The notes: generated by a model from the sequence alone, not told the origin. Shown: positions 1 through 7,032, counted from the stretch's first letter. The stretch: 14,530 nt of DNA from JBHHZM01 sp046758065 (GCA_046758065.1 JBHHZM010000077.1:1-14530), one strand, 5' to 3'. Made by a program: numbers and translations.

Positions 1-52
1 GGCGGCGTTGCGCCGCTTGCCCGATGCGCCGGCATCGCGCGGCGCGCCGCGC
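1..52. repeat. Cluster of three palindromes downstream of the phnD-like gene
   Basis: Three perfect palindromic elements lie almost end to end. The first is GCGGCG-ttg-CGCCGC at 2-16 and the second CGATGC-gccg-GCATCG at 22-37. The third is the uninterrupted 16-base palindrome GCGCGGCGCGCCGCGC at 37-52. They lie 60-110 bases downstream of the phnD-like stop codon on the minus strand. That position suits a transcript-stabilising or attenuating structure before the transporter genes expected off the left edge. No T-rich tail follows, so a classical intrinsic terminator is not shown. Coding sequence of a neighbouring gene running in from the left edge cannot be excluded. Confidence 0.45.
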
Positions 53-110
53 CTGACCGACCGAGCCGATTTGTCCCCATCAAATTGGTTCCTACCGACC
101 GGGAACTGCT

Positions 111-1142
111 CTAGTTCTTCTTTTTCTTCTTCTTTTTGACCTTGAGACCGGCAAGGGCCTCCTGGGTGTACCGCACCCCGTTCTCGCGCTGGATCGTCCG
201 GATGACGTCCCACTGCTTCTTGAAGGTGATCGGGATGAAGCGATCGGCCTGCTTGCCGAACTCCTTTTCGAGCCCCGAGCCCTTCCAGTCGAAGGTGAGG
301 AAGGCGTCGACGATCTTCTTCTGCAACTCGGGCTTGAGGTTGTAGGCGAGGCCGAAGGACGTGGTCGGGAACAGGTCGGACTGCCAGATGACGCGGATAT
401 CCTCGCGCTTAAGCTGGCCCTTGTCGATCATGCGGTCGAGCACGCTCGATGCGACCGGGGCGGCGTCGTAGTCGCCGTTGGCCACACCCATGATCGAGTT
501 GTCGTGCTTGCCCGAGTAGATCACCTCATAGTCCTTGTCGGGCACGACGCCCATGGCCTTGAACAGGGCCCGCGGCGCCTGGTTGCCCGAGTTCGACGAC
601 GGCGTCACATGCGCGACCTTGCGGCCCTTGAGGTCCTTGATGTCCTTGATGTCGCTGTCGCGCTGGGTGATGAGCTGAAGGCGATACCCGAATTGACCGC
701 CTTTCTTGGCCATGATGGCGAACGGCACGTAGCCGGCGAGATTGACGCCGAATACGGTCGGTCCGGTCGAGATGCCGGCGACGTGGAGGCGGCCCGAGCG
801 CATGGCCTCGACCTGCGCGGCGTAGGACTCGGCGCCGTACCACTTGACCCGTTTGCCGGTCTTCTCGGAAAGATAGGCCATGAATTCCTCGAACACGTTC
901 TCGTAGACCGAGGGGTCCTCGACCGGCGTGTACGAGAAAATGAGCGGATCGGGATCGAGAAGCTGCGACGGATCGCCCGGCGTGTCGGCGACTAGGTCGC
1001 CGTTGTCGTCACAGTAGCGGATATCGAGGTCGCCCCGGTTCTTGCATTGATCGGCGAAACCGGCGGCCGGCGTCAGAAGCAAGGCGAGGGCGCCGACAAC
1101 CACCGCCGGCAGCGACCGGCGAAGCAACAAAGACACAAGCAT
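111..1142 (-). CDS. Phosphate/phosphite/phosphonate ABC transporter substrate-binding protein (PhnD-like)
   Basis: This 343-residue protein is a periplasmic binding component of a PhnD-family importer, which captures phosphonate, phosphite or phosphate for a PhnC/PhnE-type ATPase and permease. A signal peptide is clear: Arg-Arg at 8-9, a hydrophobic core at about 11-26 and Ala-Gly-Phe-Ala at 27-30. Next comes a stretch with two cysteines (33 and 44) and an Asp/Pro-rich segment ending DPDPLIFSYTPVEDP. The ligand-loop motif is TPSSNSG at 180-186. ATG is preceded by GGGAGG at five bases' spacing, which fixes the start. The last residues are V followed by seven lysines and N, an odd, highly basic tail encoded by mixed AAA and AAG codons. 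No ATPase or permease is in view; they would be expected downstream, beyond the left edge. The family is secure, but the exact ligand cannot be read from sequence. Confidence 0.9.
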   Translation of the reverse strand: MLVSLLLRRSLPAVVVGALALLLTPAAGFADQCKNRGDLDIRYCDDNGDLVADTPGDPSQLLDPDPLIFSYTPVEDPSVYENVFEEFMAYLSEKTGKRVKWYGAESYAAQVEAMRSGRLHVAGISTGPTVFGVNLAGYVPFAIMAKKGGQFGYRLQLITQRDSDIKDIKDLKGRKVAHVTPSSNSGNQAPRALFKAMGVVPDKDYEVIYSGKHDNSIMGVANGDYDAAPVASSVLDRMIDKGQLKREDIRVIWQSDLFPTTSFGLAYNLKPELQKKIVDAFLTFDWKGSGLEKEFGKQADRFIPITFKKQWDVIRTIQRENGVRYTQEALAGLKVKKKKKKKN

Positions 1143-1222
1143 GTGAACCTCCCTGCGGTTACTAAAAGCATTCGTCCCCCCGACCCGGTTCGGCCGGCGG
1201 TTATTTCCCTACGGTACGTCCG

Positions 1223-1252
1223 TTTATAACACCGGCAACCGGGGCATGCCTA
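1223..1252 (-). promoter_or_regulatory. Candidate sigma-70-type promoter for the phnD-like gene
   Basis: On the minus strand, TAGGCA (1252-1247) is followed after 18 bases by TATAAA (1228-1223). These match the -35 and -10 consensus hexamers at four and five of six positions. The predicted start of transcription, near 1216, leaves a leader of about 75 bases before the ATG at 1142. The segment between glk and this gene (1143-1269) holds no other gene, no recognisable Pho box and no clear terminator for the upstream glk operon. This is a pattern match only. Confidence 0.35.
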
Positions 1253-1269
1253 GCATCGGTGCGGTGCGT

Positions 1270-2256
1270 TCAGCCTTGCCGTGCGGCGGGGCCGTCGAGA
1301 AGCCGCGCGAGACCGAGAAGCGCGGGATGGGGCGCGGTCACGAGCCAGGTCGGGATCGCCGCGAGATAGTCGGCGAAGCGCCCCTTGGCTTCGAAACGCC
1401 GGCGGAACGCGTCGACCGCGAAGGCGCTTCCCAGCCGCGGCACGATGCCGCCCGCGACGAAGACGCCGCCGCGCGCGCCCAGGGTAAGCGCCAGATTGCC
1501 CGCCGCGCCGCCGAGGATCGCCGAAAAAATCTCGACCGTCTGGCGTGCGAGAGGGCAGCCGCCGGCGCGCGCCCGTTCACCGATCTCGGCCGCGGAAGGG
1601 GACTCATCGTCCTGCGCCGCGCCGGCGATCTCGACAAGCGCCCCGTAGATGTTCTCAAGGCCGGGTCCCGAGAGCACGCGTTCGAGCGAGACGCGGCCGA
1701 AGCGCCGGCGCAGACGTTCGAGGATCGCCGCCTCGCGCGCGTCACCGGGCGCGAAGTCGACATGGCCGCCCTCGCCGGCGAGCGCCGTCCAGCCGCCGTC
1801 GGCCGGCACCAGGCCCGAGACCCCGAGCCCGGTGCCCGGTCCGAGCACGGCAAGCGCGCCGCCGTGCGCCGCTTTGCCGCCGCCCAGCTTGCGCTTCTCG
1901 TCGGTCGCGAGATGCGGCAGCGCCCAGGCGACGGCGGTGAAGTCGTTGATCACGACGAGGCGCGCAAGCCCGAGCGCTTCCGCGAGCGCTGGGCGCGAGA
2001 ACCTCCACGGGTGATTGGTCATGACGACGTCGTCGCCGAGCACCGGCGCGGCGACGGCGAACGCCGCGTCGCGCGGCGGGGCGTGGGGCTCGGCGTGGGC
2101 GAGCGCGGCGCGCACCGCCGATTCCAGGTCGGCGAACGCGGCGCAGCGCAGAACGACGGGCGGATCGGGCCGGGCGCCGGGCCGCTGCAGGGCGAAGCGC
2201 GCGTTGGTCCCGCCGATGTCGGCGACGAGCCGGGGCCGCGGCGCAGCGCTGGACAC
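1270..2256 (-). CDS. glk: Glucokinase (E. coli Glk family)
   Basis: This 328-residue cytoplasmic enzyme transfers phosphate from ATP to glucose, giving glucose-6-phosphate. The fold motifs appear in order: the phosphate-binding loop VADIGGTNARFALQ (11-24), the segment INDFTAVAWALPHL with the likely catalytic base Asp105, and the nucleotide loop LGPGTGLGVSGL (138-149). These are followed by the glucose-contacting GEGGHVDF (161-168), SGPGLENIY (196-204) and FVAGGI (266-271). Length is normal for the family. GTG is the start, with AAGG just upstream inside the end of otsA. Only five bases separate it from the otsA stop, so it is the last gene of the otsB-GH15-otsA-glk operon. Its inferred role there is to rephosphorylate glucose freed from trehalose or another glucoside. 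Confidence 0.93.
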   Translation of the reverse strand: MSSAAPRPRLVADIGGTNARFALQRPGARPDPPVVLRCAAFADLESAVRAALAHAEPHAPPRDAAFAVAAPVLGDDVVMTNHPWRFSRPALAEALGLARLVVINDFTAVAWALPHLATDEKRKLGGGKAAHGGALAVLGPGTGLGVSGLVPADGGWTALAGEGGHVDFAPGDAREAAILERLRRRFGRVSLERVLSGPGLENIYGALVEIAGAAQDDESPSAAEIGERARAGGCPLARQTVEIFSAILGGAAGNLALTLGARGGVFVAGGIVPRLGSAFAVDAFRRRFEAKGRFADYLAAIPTWLVTAPHPALLGLARLLDGPAARQG

Positions 2257-2261
2257 CGCCT

Positions 2262-3641
2262 TCAGCCCGCCGCGCGAGCGGCGCCGAGGGCGTCGAGGAA
2301 ACGGTTGCGCCAGGCGGTGACGTCGTCGCGTCTGAGACCCGCCATCAGCGCCGACCAGCGCTCCCGGCGTTCGTCGCCGGGCATGGCGAGCGCGTCGTGG
2401 AGCGCCTCGGCGACGGCGCGCATGTCGTAGGGGTTGACGATCAGGGCGGCGTCGAGTTGGCGCGCTGCGCCCGCGAAGCGCGACAGCACCAGGACGCCGG
2501 GATCGTCGGGCGCTTGCGCGGCGAGGTATTCCTTGGCGACCAGGTTCATGCCATCGCGGAAGGGCGTCACCAGGCCGATCTGGCTGGCGCGGTAAAGACC
2601 CGCGAGCGCGCGGCGGCTGAACGCCTTGTTGAGGTAGCGGATGGGCACCCAGTCGAACTCGGCGAAACGGCCGTTGATGTGTCCCGCCGTGGCTTCGAGC
2701 GCCCGCCGGATGTCGGCGTATTCCGGAACCTCGATTCGCGAGGGCGGCGCGATCTGCATCAGGCTCACCCGGCCGCGCGCGTCGGGGTAGGTTTCGAGCA
2801 GCCGTTCGAACGCTTGAAGACGTTCGGCGAGGCCCTTGGTGTAGTCGAGACGGTCGACCCCGATGATCAGCTTGCGCCCCTGCAGGCTGTCGGCGAGCCG
2901 CTTGATCTGACGCTGGGCCTGGGCCGTTGCGGCAATCGCGGCGAAATCCTCGGTATCGATGCCGATGGGAAAGACGCCGGCGCGAATGGTGCGGTCGAAG
3001 GCGCTGACCTCGCCGTCGGCGCCGAGACGTCCCCCCGCCTCATGGACGACGTAATCGTGGAATGCGCGCAGGTCGTTGGCTGTTTGAAAGCCGACGAGAT
3101 CGTAAGCGAACAGGGCGCTGACGATCTCGCGGTGGGTCGGCAACGCGAGCAGGGCCTCGGCCGGAGGAAAGGGAATGTGCAGGAAAAAGCCGATCGGCGC
3201 CCGGCAGCCCAGGCGCCTGAGTCCTTCGCCGAAGGTGATGAAGTGGTAGTCGTGCACCCAGATGAGTTCGTCGCCGCGCAACATCGACGCGAGCTGCTGG
3301 GCGAGCCGGCGGTTAACGCGCTGGTAGCCGGTGAAGAAGCGGTGATCGAACGCCGTGAGATCGAGGCGGAAATGAAACAGCGGCCACAATGTTCGGTTGG
3401 CGAAACCGTTGTAGTACTCGTCGTAATCCTCGACCGTCAGATCGGTCAGCGCATAGGTCATGCGCCCGACATCGAAAACGTCGAGCGCGGCCGTCGCGTC
3501 CTGGGTTACTTCGCCGCTCCAGCCGAACCAGATGCCGCCGTTCTCGCGCAGCGCCGCGAGAACGGCCACCGCCAATCCGCCCGCGCTCGCCTTGCCCTTG
3601 ACCGGAGCCACCCGGTTCGAGACGACGACGAGTCGCTTCAC
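2262..3641 (-). CDS. otsA: Alpha,alpha-trehalose-6-phosphate synthase (UDP-forming), GT20
   Basis: The 459-residue enzyme joins UDP-glucose and glucose-6-phosphate to make trehalose-6-phosphate. All GT20 hallmarks are visible: VVVSNRV (5-11), the donor/acceptor loop KGKASAGGLAVAV (15-27), EYYNGFANRTLWPLFH (75-90) and VHDYHF (129-134). Further on are FFLHIPFPP (152-160), YDLVGFQT (180-187), GVDRLDYTKG (261-270), TPFRDGMNLVAKEY (359-372) and VLSRFAGAA (385-393). The frame stays open far upstream, but homology begins at VKRLVVVSNR. The GTG at 3641 has a strong GGGAGGAGG site four bases before it, and it overlaps the GH15 stop as GTGA, so translation is probably coupled. Length is typical of a single-domain bacterial OtsA; there is no fused phosphatase domain, since OtsB is separate. 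Confidence 0.96.
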   Translation of the reverse strand: MKRLVVVSNRVAPVKGKASAGGLAVAVLAALRENGGIWFGWSGEVTQDATAALDVFDVGRMTYALTDLTVEDYDEYYNGFANRTLWPLFHFRLDLTAFDHRFFTGYQRVNRRLAQQLASMLRGDELIWVHDYHFITFGEGLRRLGCRAPIGFFLHIPFPPAEALLALPTHREIVSALFAYDLVGFQTANDLRAFHDYVVHEAGGRLGADGEVSAFDRTIRAGVFPIGIDTEDFAAIAATAQAQRQIKRLADSLQGRKLIIGVDRLDYTKGLAERLQAFERLLETYPDARGRVSLMQIAPPSRIEVPEYADIRRALEATAGHINGRFAEFDWVPIRYLNKAFSRRALAGLYRASQIGLVTPFRDGMNLVAKEYLAAQAPDDPGVLVLSRFAGAARQLDAALIVNPYDMRAVAEALHDALAMPGDERRERWSALMAGLRRDDVTAWRNRFLDALGAARAAG

Positions 3642-5434
3642 AGCACCTCCTCCCAACCGCGGCTCAGACGCATGGCGCAATGAATCAGACCGACGAGCGA
3701 GTAGGTCTGCGGGAAGTTCCCCCAAAGCTCTCCGCTGACCGGATCGATATCCTCGGACAGCAGCCCCAAGCGGTTGCGGCAGGCGAGAACGCTCTCGAAC
3801 ATCTCGCGCGCCTCTTCCGCCCGGCCGATGGCCGCCAGCGACTCGATAAACCAAAACGTGCAGATGGTGAAGGCGTTTTCCGGCGTACCGAAGTCGTCGG
3901 GCGCGGCGTAGCGGAACAGGTGCTTGCCGTGCCGCAGCTTCGCTTCGATCGCCGTCACCGTGGCGCGGTATCGGGGATCGTCGGGTCTGAGGAAGCCGAC
4001 CTCCGGTATGAGCAGGAGGCTGGCGTCGACGTCGCTGCCGCCGAAGCTTTCGGTAAAAGTGTCGAGTTCGCCGTTCCACGCCTCGCGGAGCAGGGTCTCG
4101 CGAATCGTGTTGGCGCGCTCCTGCCAGTACCGGATACGCGCCGGCAGGCCGAGATGCGCGGCGACCTTGGCCAGCCGGTCGCAGGCGGCCCAGCACATGA
4201 GCACCGACGAGGTATGCACGCGCGCGCGCCCGCGCAGTTCCCACAATCCGGCGTCGGGCTTGTCGTGCACCGCGAAGGCGCGTTCGCCCACGGCCTCGAG
4301 GCGGCGGAAGGCGTCGACCCCGGCGGGGCGGAACAGGCGATCGTCGAAAAACGTCTGGATGGTGGCGAGGACGACGTGACCGTAGACGTCGTGCTGTTCG
4401 TGCTCGTGCGCCTGATTGCCGACGCGCACCGGCCCCATGCCGCGGTATCCGGACAGCGTGTCGATCTGTCTTTCACGAAGCCGGCGTTCGAGCGAGATGC
4501 CGTAGACCGGCTGCAGATGACCGTTCTCCGCCGTGCCGATGATGTTGGTGAGGTAGCGCAGATAATGCTCCATCGTCACGACCGCGCCGAGACGGTTGAG
4601 CGCCCGCACCACGAAATAGGCGTCGCGCAGCCAGCAGTAGCGGTAGTCCCAGTTGCGCCCGCTGTCCTTGGCCTCGGGGATCGACGTGGTCATCGCCGCG
4701 ATGATGGCGCCGGTTTCCTCGAAGCTGCACAGCTTGAGGGTGATGGCGGCGCGGATCACGGCGTCCTGCCATTCGAGCGGCAACGCCAGCCCCCGCGACC
4801 AGCCGCGCCAGTACTCGATCGTCTTTTCGAAAAAGTCGTGGCCGGTCTCGGCGACCCCGTGCAGGAGCGATTCGTCGGGACCGAGGACGAGCGTGATCGG
4901 CTCTTCGAGGAAAAACGGCGTTTCGTCCAGGAGATAGGCGAGCGGCGCGTCGGTGGTCAGCCTCAGGGTGTTCGGCGGGCTGACGTAGCGGATGTGGTTG
5001 CTGCCGTGCGTGGTCTCGGGCCGATGCGCGCCATAGCCGTGGGCCGGACGCAGCACCACGCGAACCTGTGGCATGCCCGCGAGCGGCCGCACGATGCGCA
5101 CGATCATGGCGGGCCGGAACATGCGTCCGAACTGACCGAAGCGCGGCGCGAAATCGGTGATCTGGACGACGCCTCCGGCGGCGTCATAGAGCCGGGTGAC
5201 GAGAACCGCGGTATTCTTGACGTACTCCTGTTCGCTGCGCGTCATGTTGGTGAGTTCGATCTGGTAGACCCCGGGCGTGTCCGCCTCGACCGCGGCGCCG
5301 TCGTTGAGAAGCTGGCAGAACACCGGATCGCCGTCGAAGCGCGGCAAGCACGACCAGACGATACGCCCGCGGTCGTCGATCAGCGCCCCGAAGGCGCAGT
5401 TGCCGATGACGCCGAGTTCGAGGCTATCCGTCAT
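3638..5434 (-). CDS. Glycoside hydrolase family 15 protein (glucoamylase/trehalase-like)
   Basis: The 598-residue protein has an N-terminal trehalase-like beta-rich domain (about 1-200, beginning LGVIGNCAFGALIDDRGRI) and a C-terminal (alpha/alpha)6 GH15 domain. GH15 enzymes cleave terminal alpha-linked glucose by inversion. Signature motifs are NWDYRYCWLRDA (261-272), QHDVYGHV (347-354), LWELRGR (397-403), where Glu399 is the probable catalytic acid, and LLSEDID...GNFPQTYS (558-579), where Glu561 is the probable base. Both catalytic glutamates are present. I see no signal peptide, so it should be cytoplasmic. The ATG at 5434 overlaps the end of otsB by 11 bp and has GGAGA upstream; the open frame further upstream runs through otsB and is not part of the gene. 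Its place between otsB and otsA suggests trehalose or a related glucan as substrate. GH15 includes glucoamylases, dextranases and trehalases, so the specificity is inferred. Confidence 0.93.
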   Translation of the reverse strand: MTDSLELGVIGNCAFGALIDDRGRIVWSCLPRFDGDPVFCQLLNDGAAVEADTPGVYQIELTNMTRSEQEYVKNTAVLVTRLYDAAGGVVQITDFAPRFGQFGRMFRPAMIVRIVRPLAGMPQVRVVLRPAHGYGAHRPETTHGSNHIRYVSPPNTLRLTTDAPLAYLLDETPFFLEEPITLVLGPDESLLHGVAETGHDFFEKTIEYWRGWSRGLALPLEWQDAVIRAAITLKLCSFEETGAIIAAMTTSIPEAKDSGRNWDYRYCWLRDAYFVVRALNRLGAVVTMEHYLRYLTNIIGTAENGHLQPVYGISLERRLRERQIDTLSGYRGMGPVRVGNQAHEHEQHDVYGHVVLATIQTFFDDRLFRPAGVDAFRRLEAVGERAFAVHDKPDAGLWELRGRARVHTSSVLMCWAACDRLAKVAAHLGLPARIRYWQERANTIRETLLREAWNGELDTFTESFGGSDVDASLLLIPEVGFLRPDDPRYRATVTAIEAKLRHGKHLFRYAAPDDFGTPENAFTICTFWFIESLAAIGRAEEAREMFESVLACRNRLGLLSEDIDPVSGELWGNFPQTYSLVGLIHCAMRLSRGWEEVL

Positions 5435-6221
5435 CGCCGCGTCTCCGTCTGCCCGATCCGGACCCGTCGCCGGCAATCGCGGCGGGCACATCGGCAAGCC
5501 AGGCGAGCAGCGCGTTGACCGAATCGACGCGCCGTGTCGCCGCCGTCGGCGCGCCGTCGCCGACGCGGATCGCCACACCCCCCATCCGCTCGACGGCGAC
5601 GAAGCCGTCCTCGTCGGTGCGGTCGTCGCCGGCGAACACCGGCAGACGGCCGGCGAACGGGGGCTCGGCCATGAAGGCCTCGATCGCCGCGCCTTTATTA
5701 CCGCCGGCGGGCTTGATCTCCAGCACCATCTTGCCGGCGAGCACCTGCAGCCGGTCTGCCGCGGCGGCCAGCGCCGCATCGACGGCTTGGCGGCACGCCT
5801 CCGCGCGTTCGGGCGCGCCGCGAAAGTGCAGGGCGAGCGCGAGGCCCTTGTCCTCGAACAGCACCCCGGGAGTCACCGCGCTGAAGGTCTGAAGCCGCTC
5901 GCTCACCCGCTCCAGCGCTGCGGTCGGCACATCGACGCGCGTCACAGTGCCGTCGGTCCGGCGGCGTTCGAGACCGTGCTGCCCGGCGGCGGCAACGACG
6001 AGCGGAGAAAGCAATGCGTCGAGTTGGGCAATCGGACGGCCGCTGACCAGCGCGACGGCGCCGTCGAGCGCATCGGCGAGCGCCGCGAGCGTGGGCCGCA
6101 AACGGGGATCGACGCGAACGGCGCAGGGCGAGACGGCGATGTCGGCGAGGGTGCCGTCGAAGTCGAGGAACAACGCCCAGTCGCCCCGCGGCGTCGGCAA
6201 TCCTGCACCGGCCCGGCTCAT
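5424..6221 (-). CDS. otsB: Trehalose-6-phosphate phosphatase (HAD superfamily)
   Basis: The 265-residue enzyme removes phosphate from trehalose-6-phosphate to give trehalose, the second step after OtsA. HAD motifs are intact: FLDFDGTLADIA (18-29), with nucleophile Asp20 and acid/base Asp22; LVSGRP (58-63); KPAGGNKGAAIEAF (170-183), with the conserved Lys; and AGDDRTDEDGF (197-207), with the metal-binding aspartates. FEDKGLALALHFR (122-134) is the expected OtsB cap segment. I chose ATG at 6221 because the sequence further upstream is unlike the family. No good ribosome site precedes it, but a possible 17-codon ORF ends across it as ATGA. It is the first recognised gene of the four-gene operon; the C-terminal Arg/Asp-rich tail overlaps the GH15 start. 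Confidence 0.94.
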   Translation of the reverse strand: MSRAGAGLPTPRGDWALFLDFDGTLADIAVSPCAVRVDPRLRPTLAALADALDGAVALVSGRPIAQLDALLSPLVVAAAGQHGLERRRTDGTVTRVDVPTAALERVSERLQTFSAVTPGVLFEDKGLALALHFRGAPERAEACRQAVDAALAAAADRLQVLAGKMVLEIKPAGGNKGAAIEAFMAEPPFAGRLPVFAGDDRTDEDGFVAVERMGGVAIRVGDGAPTAATRRVDSVNALLAWLADVPAAIAGDGSGSGRRRRGDDG

Positions 6222-6271
6222 GACGCGGCCAGGGGCGCCGCCCGGCGTGCAGGGAAAAAACGTTTCAGCAT
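6218..6271 (-). CDS. Possible 17-residue leader peptide overlapping otsB
   Basis: An ATG at 6271 opens a short frame encoding MLKRFFPARRAAPLAAS. It stops at TGA (6220-6218), overlapping the otsB ATG in the four-base form ATGA. Such overlaps usually indicate translational coupling, and otsB itself lacks a clear Shine-Dalgarno sequence, which fits. Against it, the mini-ORF has only a weak purine stretch upstream and its length could arise by chance. I recognise no family; the peptide is basic and hydrophobic. It may be regulatory rather than functional as a product. Confidence 0.25.
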   Translation of the reverse strand: MLKRFFPARRAAPLAAS

Positions 6272-6291
6272 CGCGAACCGGATCTCGTGTT

Positions 6292-6337
6292 GACGAATGC
6301 CGGGCTCGGCGCCGCGCCTGCGGCGATGAATGCCGGG
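6292..6337. repeat. Pair of 13-base direct repeats upstream of otsB
   Basis: GACGAATGCCGGG (6292-6304) and GATGAATGCCGGG (6325-6337) differ at one base and start 33 bases apart, about three turns of the helix. They lie in the 209-base gap between gcvR and otsB (6222-6430), which otherwise contains only the possible leader ORF and some AT-rich sequence near 6374-6388. They could be binding sites for a regulator of the trehalose operon. I could not place a convincing -10/-35 pair here; TTGACC occurs at 6401-6396 on the minus strand with only poor -10 candidates after it. Confidence 0.3.
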
Positions 6338-6430
6338 AGAGTCCTGTCTGCCACACCACCTCTTTCCGGTCTCTTAATGATGCTTAATCGTCGCGGTCAA
6401 CCAGGTTGCGATGACGGCGTGTTCGCACCG

Positions 6431-6952
6431 TCAGGCATCCTCGGTCCGGCATTCGAGGCCAAGCGCGGTGGCCGCCGCGGCGAGCGCGGCGCAACAGTCT
6501 TCCGCGGTTTGGTCGGAAAGCGCGACGGCAAAGCGGATGACGTGCGTCGTATCGCCGGCGGTCACTGATGTGTGCGAGTTGAGCCGCAGCACCTCGGCGC
6601 CGTGGGCGGTGAAGGTTTCGGCGAGGCGAACCAGAAGTCCCGGGCGGTCGGGGCCGGAGACTTCGAAACGGTGGGTGATGCGGTGGCTTCCCCGGTCGTC
6701 CGGGCGATGATAGGCGCTCACGCTTACCCGGCCGCCGGCGACCTCGGGTAAACGTCGTAGCTCGAACGCAAGCGTCTCGCGGGCGAGGGCCGGGGGCAGT
6801 TCGCAGATGGTGGTGAGCTCGGCGGCGCCGGCGAGCGCCGCGTAAGTGGTGTCGGCGAGATTGCAGCCGAGATCGAACAGACGCTGCGCGACCGCGCCGA
6901 GAAGCCCCGGCTGGCTTGCGCAGACGATCGAAACCACGGCCCTTTGGTTCAT
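6431..6952 (-). CDS. Two-ACT-domain regulatory protein, GcvR-like
   Basis: The 173-residue soluble protein is built of two ACT domains, at about 4-80 and 92-170. Each opens with the ligand-loop pattern: CASQPGLLGAVAQRL (11-25) and SGPDRPGLLVRLAETF (99-114). ACT domains bind amino acids or similar small ligands. In E. coli, GcvR (about 190 residues, same layout) holds back the activator GcvA and so represses the glycine cleavage operon in response to glycine. No gcv genes or gcvA are in view, so the regulatory target here is unproven; a generic amino-acid sensor is the alternative. The start ATG at 6952 is preceded by GGGAG at good spacing. It lies 80 bases after the ampG-like gene on the same strand and could be co-transcribed or have its own promoter. 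Confidence 0.82.
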   Translation of the reverse strand: MNQRAVVSIVCASQPGLLGAVAQRLFDLGCNLADTTYAALAGAAELTTICELPPALARETLAFELRRLPEVAGGRVSVSAYHRPDDRGSHRITHRFEVSGPDRPGLLVRLAETFTAHGAEVLRLNSHTSVTAGDTTHVIRFAVALSDQTAEDCCAALAAAATALGLECRTEDA

Positions 6953-6982
6953 GCTCTCTCCCTGCTCGTCAACCGGTCGCGA

Positions 6983-7020
6983 GTTTCGCCATCATGGCGC
7001 AAACGGCGTTGTCGCGAAAC
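6983..7020. repeat. Overlapping inverted repeats between ampG-like gene and gcvR
   Basis: The 80-base gap contains CGCCAT-c-ATGGCG (6987-6999), extendable by GTTT/AAAC arms around one bulged base. An alternative longer-range pairing is GTTTCGC (6983-6989) with GCGAAAC (7014-7020). The two pairings compete for the same left arm. They could form a terminator or processing structure after the ampG-like gene, or an operator or leader structure for gcvR. No T-run follows on the minus strand, so a simple intrinsic terminator is unlikely. Confidence 0.3.
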
Positions 7021-7032
7021 GTCCAACAACGT

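Noticed and set aside
2397..3683. Plus-strand open frame opposite otsA
   Set aside because: It is an antisense shadow; all GT20 motifs lie on the minus strand.
3642..4244. Upstream extension of otsA to give a 660-residue protein
   Set aside because: The extension overlaps the GH15 gene in another frame and has no homology; OtsA begins at the GTG with a strong ribosome site.
3680..5518. Long plus-strand open frame of about 612 codons opposite the GH15 and otsB genes
   Set aside because: It has no recognisable motifs and lies antisense to genes with full catalytic signatures; long antisense frames are common in GC-rich coding DNA.
6222..6359. 46-residue N-terminal extension of OtsB
   Set aside because: It is Arg/Ser/His-rich sequence unlike the family, read through AT-rich and repeat-bearing intergenic DNA.
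6222..6430. EcfG-type general-stress promoter for the trehalose operon
   Set aside because: I looked for GGAAC-N16/17-CGTT upstream of otsB and did not find a properly spaced pair.
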